The notes beneath the pieces are model-generated. The model worked only from the letters and a program-made list of their open reading frames with translations. It was not told the DNA's origin and ran no database searches. From Streptomyces sp. S.PNR 29 (lineage in GTDB: Bacteria; Actinomycetota; Actinomycetes; Streptomycetales; Streptomycetaceae), in contig NZ_JANUQM010000019.1 of NCBI RefSeq assembly GCF_030386795.1, forward strand, positions 102,490 through 166,489: DNA of 64,000 nucleotides, in the 5' to 3' direction. Positions 35,181 to 43,014 of the stretch are shown here, piece after piece. The position numbers and the translations under genes are program-made. Position 1 is the stretch's first letter. Each line of letters begins with the position of its first letter.

Positions 35181-36431
35181 TCAGTCGTGCAGCAGGGTGC
35201 GGCCCAGCCAGTCGGAGTGGTCGCGTACGCCGGGGAGGGTGAAGAAGTAGCCGCCGCCGGTGGGGGTGATGTAGTCGACCAGGGGTTCGTCGACGAGGCG
35301 TTCCTGCGTGGCCTCGAACTGGCGGACCACATCCTGCTGGTAGCAGCAGAACACGAGCCCCATGTCGAGATTGCCGGCCCGGTCGACACCCCGGTCGTAG
35401 TTGTAGCCGCGGCGCAGGATGCGGGAGGCGTCCGTGCCGGCGGTGCGCGGGTTGGCGAGCCGGATGTGCGCGTCGAGCGGGATCGCCTCGCCGTGGGGAT
35501 CCTTGGCGTAGTGGGGGACGTCCCTCTCCCGGGCACCGTCGAGCGGGGCCCCGGTGTCGCGGCGGCGGCCGATCATCTTCTCCTGCTCGGTGAGCGAGAC
35601 CCGGTCCCAGAACTCCACCCGCATCCGGATGATCCGGACGACCTGGTAGCTGCCTCCGACGGCCCACGACGGCTCGCCGGTGCCCCCGGTCACCCAGACC
35701 AGCCTGTTCATCTCCCGGGCGGAGGACGTGTCGGGGTTGGCGATGCCGTCCTTGAAGCCGAGGAGGTTGCGCTGCGCGCCGGACGGCCGGGAGGGGTTCC
35801 GGAATCCGTCCACACGCCACCTGATCTGCATCGCGCCCCGGGTGTGGCGGGCGATGTCGCGCAGGGCGTGCAGCACGGTGTCGGAGTGGCCCGCGCAGAT
35901 CTGCAGCGACAGGTCACCGTGGCACTCGGCCGCGTCGAGGTCGTCGTTCGGGAAGGTACGCATCGGCTTCAGGTGCCGTGGCCGGGCGGAGGCGAGGCCG
36001 TAACGGTCGTCGAAGAGGGAGGCGCCCACCCCGACGGTGACGGTCAGCCCGTCGGCGGGGACGTCGGGGCCGAGGATGCCGCTGTCGGACGGCGGGGAGC
36101 CCACGCCCAGGTCCTCCGGGACCCCACCGGTGGTCAGGAAGCGGGCCCGTGCGGTCAGCGTGCGCAGCAGGCCGGCGAGTTCGTCCCGGTTCCCGGCGAT
36201 GACGTCGAAGGAGACGAAGGCGGCGGCGGGTTGCTGCGGGGTGACGATCCCGGCCTGGTGGGCGCCGTGGAAGGGCACCGCACCCGTCGCCGTGGCGCCG
36301 CCCTCCGACGCGGCGGCCAGTTCCGCCCCGGCGAGTCCGGCCCCGGCCAGCGCCGCCCCGGCCGCGCCGACGCCGAGGGCGGTCTTGACGAACGTACGGC
36401 GCCCCGCGGGGCTCGGCTGCTGGGTCGGCAT
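35181..36431 (-). CDS. efeB: EfeB, Tat-exported Dyp-type haem peroxidase (deferrochelatase)
   Basis: DyP peroxidase of 416 residues. The twin-arginine signal RRTFVKTALGVGAAGAALAG exports it folded through Tat. The family motif is LLGFKDGIANPD with the distal Asp, the proximal haem His region follows (GRRRDTGAPL and a His before AKDPHGEAIPLDAHIRL), and the C-terminus has GLVFCCYQQD and TGGGYFFTLPG. In the EfeUOB system it oxidises Fe(II) or releases iron from haem outside the cell. It is 43 bp after the EfeU-EfeO gene in one operon. Confidence 0.93.
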   Translation of the reverse strand: MPTQQPSPAGRRTFVKTALGVGAAGAALAGAGLAGAELAAASEGGATATGAVPFHGAHQAGIVTPQQPAAAFVSFDVIAGNRDELAGLLRTLTARARFLTTGGVPEDLGVGSPPSDSGILGPDVPADGLTVTVGVGASLFDDRYGLASARPRHLKPMRTFPNDDLDAAECHGDLSLQICAGHSDTVLHALRDIARHTRGAMQIRWRVDGFRNPSRPSGAQRNLLGFKDGIANPDTSSAREMNRLVWVTGGTGEPSWAVGGSYQVVRIIRMRVEFWDRVSLTEQEKMIGRRRDTGAPLDGARERDVPHYAKDPHGEAIPLDAHIRLANPRTAGTDASRILRRGYNYDRGVDRAGNLDMGLVFCCYQQDVVRQFEATQERLVDEPLVDYITPTGGGYFFTLPGVRDHSDWLGRTLLHD

Positions 36432-36474
36432 CAGGGGTCCTCTCCTGGTGGTGCTGTCGTGCGGGTTCCGGGGC

Positions 36475-38541
36475 TCAGGCCGCCCGGCGGATCTCCAGCA
36501 GGTCCGGAACGGGGGCGAGTTCCTCCAGCAGCTGGCCCATGGCGCCGTCGAGCCGCTCACGGGTGCCGGTGGGCAGGCGCTCGACGGGGGTCCAGCCGCC
36601 GTCCTCGCGGCGGGCGGCGAGCACCAGGTGCTCGGTGCGGCCCATCCAGCTGCCCACGGCCGTGAGGACCTGCGGGTCGCGCCGCTCGATCAGCGGGCGG
36701 AGCAGGCCGAGCAGCTCCCGCGTGCCCTGGAGGTCGGCCTCCGCCGTGGCCAGGTTGGTGCCGCTGCCGTAGTCGTCGGCGCCGGTCAGCTCCTGCTGGA
36801 GGGTGTCCTCCAGGATCTCGTGGGTGCGCAGCGGAAGGTCGTTCGGGTCGAAGTCCTGGTGGGGGAAGTCCTTCTGCAGGCCGGCGACGTCGGCGGTGAG
36901 CCGGCCGGCGGCCCTGGCGAGGGAGGAGGCCGGCTCACCGTGCCACAGGCCGTACTCGACGCGGTGGAACCCGGTGAAACCGGGGTCCTTCAGCCCACCG
37001 GGCAGCCCGGCCGTCGTCCCGTCGATCTTCGCGTCGAAGTTCCCGAACGTGCCGTAGGCGGCGCCCAGCGCGGCGTACGCCTCGTGCGCGGGCACCCAGT
37101 CCGCGCGGGCCCGGTCCAGTCGGCCGGCCTCGATGTCGCGCTGCAGGGTGCGGGTCCTGGTCAGCAGTCCGGCCAGACCCTTCTGTACGTAGGCCCGGTA
37201 CGCGGCCAGCGGCCCGGCGAGGTCCTTCTCCGCCACCGGCAGCACCGGCCTGTCCGTACCGCCACCCGTGACCCGGACCGCTGCGGAGGTGACGGCCCTG
37301 CCGCCGGCCGGCACGCAGCGCCAGGCGTACCGCCCGCTGCCGATCGTGGCGATGAGGGCGCGGGTGGTGCCGGGCGCGATGCCCTCGACCTCGCCGTAGA
37401 CGGCCGACGTGGACGGGTCGATCAGGTACGCCTCGACGGTGCGGCTGCCGTTGTTGCGCACCTGGAAGGACTGCCGTCCGGGCTCGGGAGCGGCGAACCC
37501 CCTGCCGCAGTCCGCCGGGGAGACCGTGATGGTGGCGGCGGAGGCCGGCTTGGCCCCACTGACCGCGACCAGCACACCGGCGACCAGCGCGGGCGCGGCG
37601 AGCGCGGCTGCCGGTACGACCCAGCGGGGGAGGCGGCGGGCGGTCGGTGCGCCCCAGCGGGGGAGGCGGCGGGTGGTCGGCTCGGGTGTGGGTACGGCGG
37701 CGGCCGTCGCCGGTGTGCGGGCAGCGCCCGTACCGCGCACGCCCCGCACGAACAGCCCCATCACCGCCACCAGGTACGCGCCGTACACCAGGATCTGGAG
37801 CCACGTCATCTGCGGAGTGAGATTCAGTGTGCCGCTGACCAGCGTGGCGTACCAGGAGCCCGGGTCGATGCTCGCCGACAGGTCGAAGGCGTACGCCGTC
37901 GAGCCCGGCAGAACGCCGCCCTCCTCAAGGTCGCGCACGCCGTAGCCGAGCACCCCGGCCGCGATCACGATCAGCGCGGCACCGGTGACGGTGAAGAACC
38001 GGGTGAGGTTTAGGTGCAGCACCCGCCGGTACAGGCCCCAGCACACGGCGGCCGCCAGCAGCAGGCCCGCCCCGGCCCCGATCAGCGGGCCGGCGGACTC
38101 CCCGGCCGCCTGCCCCGTGGTCCACAGGAACAGCGCGGTCTCCAGCCCTTCGCGCCCCACGGCGAGGAAGGAGGTGGCGACCAGCACGCCCGCGCCCATG
38201 CCCAGGGCGGCGGTGACCTTCTCCTTGAGCTCGCCGGAGAAACTCCGCGCCGACCGTCGCATCCAGAACACCATCGCGGTGACGAAGACGACGGCGACCA
38301 CGCTCAGCGCGCCGCCGAAGGCCTCCTGCGCCTGCCCGGACAGGTTGGCCGCGGTGAACGTCAGCACCGCCCCGAAGCCCATCGACATGCCCACCGCGGC
38401 CAGCACCCCGGTCCATACGTGCGGCAGCCGGGAGCGATGGCCGGAGCGGACCAGCGTGGCCACCAGAACCGACACGACCAGGCCGGCTTCCAGCCCTTCA
38501 CGCAGGCCGATCAGAAAGCTCGGCAGTGCGTTGTCCCACAC
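36475..38541 (-). CDS. efeU: EfeU-EfeO fusion: FTR1 iron permease joined to imelysin domain
   Basis: One protein of 688 residues. Residues 1 to about 280 are the FTR1/EfeU membrane permease with both REGLE iron motifs (FLIGLREGLEAGL and LAVGREGLETALFL). After a Pro/Arg linker and one more hydrophobic helix, a cupredoxin-like segment and then an EfeO imelysin/M75 domain follow (FHRVEYGLWHGEP with the HxxE motif). In E. coli these are separate proteins. I chose GTG at 38541, with GAGAGGAG 7 nt upstream and FTR1 starting within 10 residues. An iron box lies 56 bp upstream, so it should be repressed by a DmdR/IdeR regulator when iron is plentiful. Confidence 0.92.
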   Translation of the reverse strand: MWDNALPSFLIGLREGLEAGLVVSVLVATLVRSGHRSRLPHVWTGVLAAVGMSMGFGAVLTFTAANLSGQAQEAFGGALSVVAVVFVTAMVFWMRRSARSFSGELKEKVTAALGMGAGVLVATSFLAVGREGLETALFLWTTGQAAGESAGPLIGAGAGLLLAAAVCWGLYRRVLHLNLTRFFTVTGAALIVIAAGVLGYGVRDLEEGGVLPGSTAYAFDLSASIDPGSWYATLVSGTLNLTPQMTWLQILVYGAYLVAVMGLFVRGVRGTGAARTPATAAAVPTPEPTTRRLPRWGAPTARRLPRWVVPAAALAAPALVAGVLVAVSGAKPASAATITVSPADCGRGFAAPEPGRQSFQVRNNGSRTVEAYLIDPSTSAVYGEVEGIAPGTTRALIATIGSGRYAWRCVPAGGRAVTSAAVRVTGGGTDRPVLPVAEKDLAGPLAAYRAYVQKGLAGLLTRTRTLQRDIEAGRLDRARADWVPAHEAYAALGAAYGTFGNFDAKIDGTTAGLPGGLKDPGFTGFHRVEYGLWHGEPASSLARAAGRLTADVAGLQKDFPHQDFDPNDLPLRTHEILEDTLQQELTGADDYGSGTNLATAEADLQGTRELLGLLRPLIERRDPQVLTAVGSWMGRTEHLVLAARREDGGWTPVERLPTGTRERLDGAMGQLLEELAPVPDLLEIRRAA
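37621..37680. repeat. 33-bp duplication in the EfeU-EfeO linker
   Basis: A 33-bp unit is present twice (37621-37653, and 37654-37680 in part), coding for TRRLPRWGAP and ARRLPRWVVP. It lengthens the linker between the permease and periplasm-side domains. Confidence 0.8.
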
Positions 38542-38596
38542 CAGGGCACTCCTCTCGGGCACAACTCGACGCGATCACCGCTCGGCCAAGGCGGGC

Positions 38597-38615
38597 TTAG
38601 CGTAGGCAAACCTAA
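38597..38615. promoter_or_regulatory. Iron box (DmdR/IdeR-type operator)
   Basis: TTAGCGTAGGCAAACCTAA fits the 19-bp actinobacterial iron box (TTAGGTTAGGCTCACCTAA) at most positions. It sits between the divergent efeU-efeO and ABC transporter genes. Confidence 0.8.
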
Positions 38616-38714
38616 CTGCCCGTGGTGGAAGGGAGTTGAGGCCCTGTTAAGAGACGGGTGAGAACCCAGTGCATGCTGAATGCCGGTCAGCGGACCGAAC
38701 CACAAGGAGCCGAG

Positions 38715-39581
38715 GTGCGACTCGACGCGGTGAGCAAACGCTACGGAAGAGGCGGTTGGGTCCTCCGGGACGTCCACGCCGAGATCTCCCCGGGGGACGT
38801 CGTGGCGTTCTCCGGCGGCAACGGGGCGGGAAAGTCGACGCTGTTGCGGATACTGGCCGGTGTCTCCCGCCCGACCAGCGGATCGGTCACCGGCAGGCCC
38901 ACCGCCGTCGGCTATGTGCCCGACCGTTTCTCCCCTCAGGGCAGGATGTCCGCGCTCTCCTACCTCACGCACATGGGCCGCATCCGGGGACTGCCCACCC
39001 GTACGGCGGCCCAGCGGGCCCGGCAGCTGCTGGACCGCCTGTCGCCGGCGGGCGGTGAGGAGGCGCAGCTGCAGACCCTGTCCAAGGGCAACGCCCAGAA
39101 GGTCGCGCTGGCACAGGCGCTGATCGTGCGGCCGGGGCTGCTGGTCCTCGACGAGCCCTGGTCGGGGTTGGACGCCTCGGCGCACGGCGTCCTCGCCGAG
39201 GTCATGAAGGAGGTCGCCGAGGCCGGCGGCGCGGTCGTGTTCACCGACCACCGCGCGGCCGTCGTCAGGGCCCACGCCACCCGCTCCTACACCGTGCGGG
39301 ACGGCGGGGTGAGCGCCGGCCCGACCGGCCCGGGCGCGTCCGCACGGCCGGTGACCGAGGTGCTCCTCACCTGCCCGGACAGCGGGCGGATCCCCGCGCC
39401 GCTCGACTGGTCCGCGCTCGACGGCGTCGTGTCCGTCAGCGACCAGGGCACCACCACGGCCGTCCGCGTCGACCAGGCGTGCTCCGACGCACTGCTGCTC
39501 GTCGCGCTGCGACAGGGCTGGTCCGTGGCGGGCCTGGTCCGCGACGCGGACGGGTTACGCCGTCACGGGCACGGGAGGTGA
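38715..39581 (+). CDS. ABC transporter ATP-binding protein
   Basis: Nucleotide-binding subunit of 288 residues. Walker A is GGNGAGKST, the signature is LSKGN (in TLSKGNAQKVALAQAL, instead of LSGGQ), Walker B is LLVLDEPWSGLD, and the H-loop is FTDHRA. GTG at 38715 has AAGGAG 5 nt upstream and starts right at the domain (RLDAVSKRYG); upstream GTG 38658 and ATG 38673 lack this. The C-terminal ~80 residues are an extra domain. It is coupled to the permease that follows and divergent from the iron-uptake operon, so iron control is possible. Confidence 0.88.
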   Translation: MRLDAVSKRYGRGGWVLRDVHAEISPGDVVAFSGGNGAGKSTLLRILAGVSRPTSGSVTGRPTAVGYVPDRFSPQGRMSALSYLTHMGRIRGLPTRTAAQRARQLLDRLSPAGGEEAQLQTLSKGNAQKVALAQALIVRPGLLVLDEPWSGLDASAHGVLAEVMKEVAEAGGAVVFTDHRAAVVRAHATRSYTVRDGGVSAGPTGPGASARPVTEVLLTCPDSGRIPAPLDWSALDGVVSVSDQGTTTAVRVDQACSDALLLVALRQGWSVAGLVRDADGLRRHGHGR

Positions 39582-39586
39582 CGGAG

Positions 39587-40243
39587 GTGATCGCGCTCAT
39601 CCGCTACTCGCTGGCGGTCGTGCTGCACTCCCAGCGCTACCTCGCCCCGCTGCTGCTGTTCACCGGCCTGATGGGGGTGCTCACCGTCAACGGCAGCGGC
39701 CCGCTGCCCCCCGCCTACGCGTCGTCGGCCGGGGCCCTGTTCGTCGCCTCGACCTGGCTGACGGTCGCACTGCTCAGCCTGGACAGCGCCCCGCAACGGG
39801 CCATCGTGACCGTCACCGCCGGCCGGTCCTGGCGGGTGCTGCTCGGCTCGATCGCGACGGTGCTGTTCAGCTGCCTGCCGCTGATGGTGTTCGGGCTGCT
39901 CTTCCCGCTGTGGGTGGGCTCGTACGACGTCCGCCCGGCGGACCTGCTGCTCGGCACGGTGGCGCAGCTGACCTGCGCGCTGACGGGGACCGGCATCGGC
40001 GTGGTGTGCTCACGTCCGGTTCTCCGGCGGCACGGACACGCGCTCGTGGCGGCCCTCGCTCTGGTGATGACCACGCTGTTCGTGCCGGGGCTGCCGCCGG
40101 TGAACCGGCTCTTCCGGCTGATGGCCCGCTCCTCGGACTCCGCCGGACTCCTCGCACCCGCGCTGGGCATGCTCGGGATCTCGGCGCTGCTGCTCGTCCT
40201 GTGCGGGGCGGTCGCGCAGTACGTGACGACTCGCCGGGACTGA
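39587..40243 (+). CDS. ABC transporter permease-like membrane protein
   Basis: Protein of 218 residues with about six hydrophobic segments (YLAPLLLFTGLMGVL, GALFVASTWLTVALL, LLGSIATVLFSCLPLMVFGLL, VAALALVMTTLFVPGL, LLAPALGMLGISALLLVLCGAVAQYV). It has no recognised domain motif but follows the ATPase gene directly, so it is likely its membrane partner. GTG 39587 has GGGAGG 8 nt upstream; GTG 39578 is an alternative overlapping the ATPase stop. Substrate unknown. Confidence 0.8.
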   Translation: MIALIRYSLAVVLHSQRYLAPLLLFTGLMGVLTVNGSGPLPPAYASSAGALFVASTWLTVALLSLDSAPQRAIVTVTAGRSWRVLLGSIATVLFSCLPLMVFGLLFPLWVGSYDVRPADLLLGTVAQLTCALTGTGIGVVCSRPVLRRHGHALVAALALVMTTLFVPGLPPVNRLFRLMARSSDSAGLLAPALGMLGISALLLVLCGAVAQYVTTRRD

Positions 40244-40427
40244 GGCCGGGCAACGCTCTCGCTCACGGCGACCGGCTGCCCCGCCCGCACCAGCAGCAGC
40301 GCCAGCAGCGCCCTCTCCTGCGGCCCCCGAGTGCCGGCTCCACGCCGGCCCGCCGCACCCGTACCGCCCCCAGAACCGCGAAGTCCACCGGCGCCGGCGG
40401 CACTTCGTCCCCCTTGGATCTGCCCAT
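40244..40427 (-). pseudogene. Remnant of a SARP/BTAD-type regulator N-terminus, frameshifted
   Basis: From ATG 40427 the frame reads VDFAVLGAVRVRRAGVEPALGG, the start of the winged-helix domain of SARP/AfsR regulators. It then shifts frame: GPQERALLALLLVRAGQPVAV, the next conserved block, is present in another frame. A run of five G where six would restore LGGPQERALL explains the shift. After SESVARPQ the similarity ends and the sequence runs into the ABC permease end, so about 65 codons of a much larger gene remain. The single-base loss could be a sequencing error, but the truncation is not. Confidence 0.72.
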
Positions 40428-40434
40428 GCCGCTC

Positions 40435-41007
40435 TCAGCGGGCCGCGGCGGCGAGGGACCGGGCCGGATGGCGTGGGCCGAGGAAGACGACGATGCCGCC
40501 GGCGTCGGGGGAGGGACGGGTGACCCGGGTCCAGCCCCGACGCCGGTAGAAGGCCACGGTCCGGGGCGCCTGGGTGGAGGTGAGCAGCCAGGAGCGGCCT
40601 TCCGGGGCGTCTGCGGTGACCGCCTCCAGCAGGGCGGAGCCGATGCCGGTGCCGTGCGCGGCAGGGCGGACGGCGATCTCGTCGACCTCGCGGGCGCCGC
40701 ACAGCCACTCGACGGTGCGCTCGGCACCGAGGCCCGCGGCGGCCTGGGGGTAGCAGCGGTCGGTGGGGAAGGGGGTGAGGGTGGTCCAGGCGGTGGCGAA
40801 CCCGACGACCTGACCGTCCTGCACGGCTGTTGCCGCCCTGAAGCCCGGACGCCGTACGTCCACGGGCAGCCGGTCCGCGAACTCGGCGGCCATCTCCGCG
40901 TCGGCGTTCCACGGCGGGGCGCTGAAGGCGTCGACGTACACGGAGTACAGGGCGTCGGTGTGGGTGAGCAGGTCCTCGCCCTGGAAAACGCGGATGTCGG
41001 TGCCCAT
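40435..41007 (-). CDS. GNAT-family N-acetyltransferase
   Basis: Acetyl-CoA-dependent acyltransferase of 190 residues: VVGFATAWTTL, the core EVDEIAVRPAAHGTGIGSALLEAV with the acetyl-CoA-binding loop HGTGIGS, and AFYRRRGWTRV at the C-terminus. ATG at 41007 has GGGGA upstream; a longer frame continues upstream without a ribosome site. Substrate unknown. Confidence 0.88.
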   Translation of the reverse strand: MGTDIRVFQGEDLLTHTDALYSVYVDAFSAPPWNADAEMAAEFADRLPVDVRRPGFRAATAVQDGQVVGFATAWTTLTPFPTDRCYPQAAAGLGAERTVEWLCGAREVDEIAVRPAAHGTGIGSALLEAVTADAPEGRSWLLTSTQAPRTVAFYRRRGWTRVTRPSPDAGGIVVFLGPRHPARSLAAAAR

Positions 41008-41255
41008 CAGGTCCCCTGCTCCTTCGTGCGCGCTTGCGGGTAGGCCATCAGCTGCCCCAACTATGCAACAAGGATTGATCTTCACCCCGCGGTTCGCCAC
41101 AGTCCTCGGCCATCCGCCGCGTGCGTCGACGGACGCTCCGGGCATGTCGGGTGAACCAGTCGGCCCTGTGCGGTCGCGGCCCTCGCTCACCAGGGACAAC
41201 CCGGAGAAATGCCCAGGACCGACGCGGTCGGCACCGAACCCGACGGGAGGACCTC

Positions 41256-41309
41256 ATGACCGCCGGGATGCCGCACGCCGACGACGTCGTCACCCGCGGC
41301 TGGCCATGA
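41256..41309 (+). CDS. Possible 17-residue peptide (MTAGMPHADDVVTRGWP)
   Basis: Short frame with a strong GGGAGG 5 nt before the ATG, overlapping the start of the next short frame (ATGATG). It may be a leader peptide coupled to the following frame, or the two may be parts of one frameshifted gene. Confidence 0.3.
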   Translation: MTAGMPHADDVVTRGWP

Positions 41310-41440
41310 TGGCCACGGCGCCCACCCGCCCGCATCCGGGCGGGGAGACCGCGGCGGAGAATCTCGCCGTCGGCCCCGCCGCGGCCGTGATCGACCGGGC
41401 CCGTGACGCCGTACGCAAGGCGATGGGCGACGACAGCTGA
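41306..41440 (+). CDS. Possible 44-residue protein
   Basis: Frame MMATAPTRPHPGG...AVIDRARDAVRKAMGDDS with an amphipathic C-terminal helix. Its start overlaps the stop of the 17-codon frame. No similarity recognised. It lies between the divergent GNAT gene and the SDR gene in a 550-bp stretch otherwise without genes. Confidence 0.35.
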   Translation: MMATAPTRPHPGGETAAENLAVGPAAAVIDRARDAVRKAMGDDS

Positions 41441-41512
41441 TCGGTTCCGACGGCGGCCGGAGCGGGGCCCCGGGTGGCTGTTGGTCCCTCCCGTGCCGGG
41501 TACTCGCTGTCT

Positions 41513-41534
41513 CAGCGGTGATGGGATACCGCTG
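41513..41534. promoter_or_regulatory. 7-bp inverted repeat before the SDR gene
   Basis: CAGCGGT (41513-41519) and ACCGCTG (41528-41534) are perfect inverted repeats with an 8-nt spacer, 31 bp before the SDR start. Candidate operator, regulator unknown. Confidence 0.35.
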
Positions 41535-41564
41535 CTCAACCGGCGCAGGTGAGGAGGCGACGGT

Positions 41565-42542
41565 ATGCGAGTGCACGATCGAGTGGTGGTGGTGACCGGG
41601 GCGTCCAGCGGTATCGGGCGTGCCACGGCCGAGGCGTTCGCCCGGAAGGGCTGCGCGGTGGTACTGGCGGCACGCCGGGCGGAAGCGCTGGAGGCCGCCG
41701 CACGGGACTGCGAGAGGCATCGCGGCGCACGGGCCCTCGCCGTCCCGACCGACGTGACCGACGTCGGAGCGGTCGAGGAGCTGGCCCGGCGGGCGGTGGA
41801 GCGCTTCGACCGGATCGACGTATGGGTGAACGCCGCCGCCGTGACCGTTTTCGGGCCCTTCCAGGAGGTCCCGCTGGAGGACTTCCGCAAGGTGCTGGAC
41901 GTCAACGTCATGGGGTACGTCCACAGTGCCCGCGCCGCGCTGCGCGTCATGCGCGAACAGGGCCACGGCACGCTGATCAACGTTTCCTCGATCGCGGGGG
42001 TGGTCAGCCAGCCCTACACCCACGCGTACGGCATGTCGAAGTACGCCGTCCGGGCCCTCAGCGCCAGCCTGCGCCAGGAACTGCGGCTGGAAGGCGCGAA
42101 GAACATCCACGTCTGCACGGTGCTGCCCGCCACCATCGACACGCCGCTCTTCGAGCACGCGGCGAACTACACCGGCCGCAAGGCGGTGGCGATGCCGCCG
42201 GTGTACTCCCCCGAGCGGGTGGCCCGCACCATCGTGGACCTGGTGCGGGTGCCGCGCCGGGAGGTGGTGGTCGGTCCCATGGGCCGCTCCACGGTGCTGG
42301 AATCCCGGATGGCCCCGGGCATGGTCGAGCGCATGATGGCCCGGCAGGTCGACAGGACGCACCTGTCCCGCGAGGAGCCTGCCCCGGCCACCCACGGCAA
42401 CCTGCATGTTCCCGCACCGGGCACGGGCGCGGCCCACGGCGGCTGGGGCGGACGCCGGCGCACCGCCGTGCGCCGGCTGGGAACGGCCGCCGCGCTGGCA
42501 GGCGTCGCCGCGGGTGCCCGCCGGCTGGCCCGCACTCCGTGA
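41565..42542 (+). CDS. Short-chain dehydrogenase with C-terminal extension
   Basis: Classical SDR in the first ~240 residues: VVVVTGASSGIGRATAE (cofactor), WVNAAAVTVFG (NAAA instead of NNAG), Ser in INVSSIAG and Tyr/Lys in YGMSKYAVRALSASLRQEL. About 80 further residues end in a hydrophobic Ala-rich segment (TAAALAGVAAGARRLA), which could bind the membrane. Total 325 residues. This layout is common in actinobacterial SDRs annotated as stress-related; the substrate is unknown. Confidence 0.88.
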   Translation: MRVHDRVVVVTGASSGIGRATAEAFARKGCAVVLAARRAEALEAAARDCERHRGARALAVPTDVTDVGAVEELARRAVERFDRIDVWVNAAAVTVFGPFQEVPLEDFRKVLDVNVMGYVHSARAALRVMREQGHGTLINVSSIAGVVSQPYTHAYGMSKYAVRALSASLRQELRLEGAKNIHVCTVLPATIDTPLFEHAANYTGRKAVAMPPVYSPERVARTIVDLVRVPRREVVVGPMGRSTVLESRMAPGMVERMMARQVDRTHLSREEPAPATHGNLHVPAPGTGAAHGGWGGRRRTAVRRLGTAAALAGVAAGARRLARTP

Positions 42543-42639
42543 CCGACGGCCCGCCGGCCCAGCGGCACGACGGGAGCGCGGGTGCCGCACGGTCACCGCG
42601 GCCGCCGGCGCCCGCGCCCCCGCGGTGGAGCGGGGGGCG

Positions 42640-43014
42640 TCAACGGCTCAGCAGACACGGCAGTGTGCTCAGGCCGGTGGCGCCGACGAGGACGGCGCAG
42701 GCGCAGGCGGCGTGGCGTCTGAGCAGGTCGCGCCGGAGTTCGGCGTAGCGGTTCTCGTACTCCTGCCGCAGCTCCGCGGCCCGCGCGACCGTGGCGAGGA
42801 GCATCTGACGCGTGAGGTCGATGCGCTGGCGGACGTAGTGGCTGGTGAGGTCCTCCGCCTGGGCCGCGGTCAGCCACGGCATCCGGGCGCAGAGGTCCGC
42901 GGCCTCGCGGCGCGCGTCGTCGTGGTGGGCGCGCGCCATGAGGTAGCCCTCGATCTCGTTGACCAGCGGGCCGGCCCGGTCGCCGTGCGGACCGTCGCCT
43001 CCCGGGCGGCTCAT
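42640..43014 (-). CDS. Small hypothetical protein coupled to the oxidase gene
   Basis: Protein of 124 residues: helical middle part (LTSHYVRQRIDLTRQMLLATVARAAELRQEYENRYAELRRDLL) likely to form a coiled coil, and a C-terminal hydrophobic segment (ACACAVLVGATGLSTLPCLL) with three Cys. ATG at 43014 overlaps the stop of the cytochrome oxidase gene by 4 nt, so the two are translationally coupled. It may be an accessory subunit or assembly factor of that oxidase. No family recognised. Confidence 0.7.
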   Translation of the reverse strand: MSRPGGDGPHGDRAGPLVNEIEGYLMARAHHDDARREAADLCARMPWLTAAQAEDLTSHYVRQRIDLTRQMLLATVARAAELRQEYENRYAELRRDLLRRHAACACAVLVGATGLSTLPCLLSR

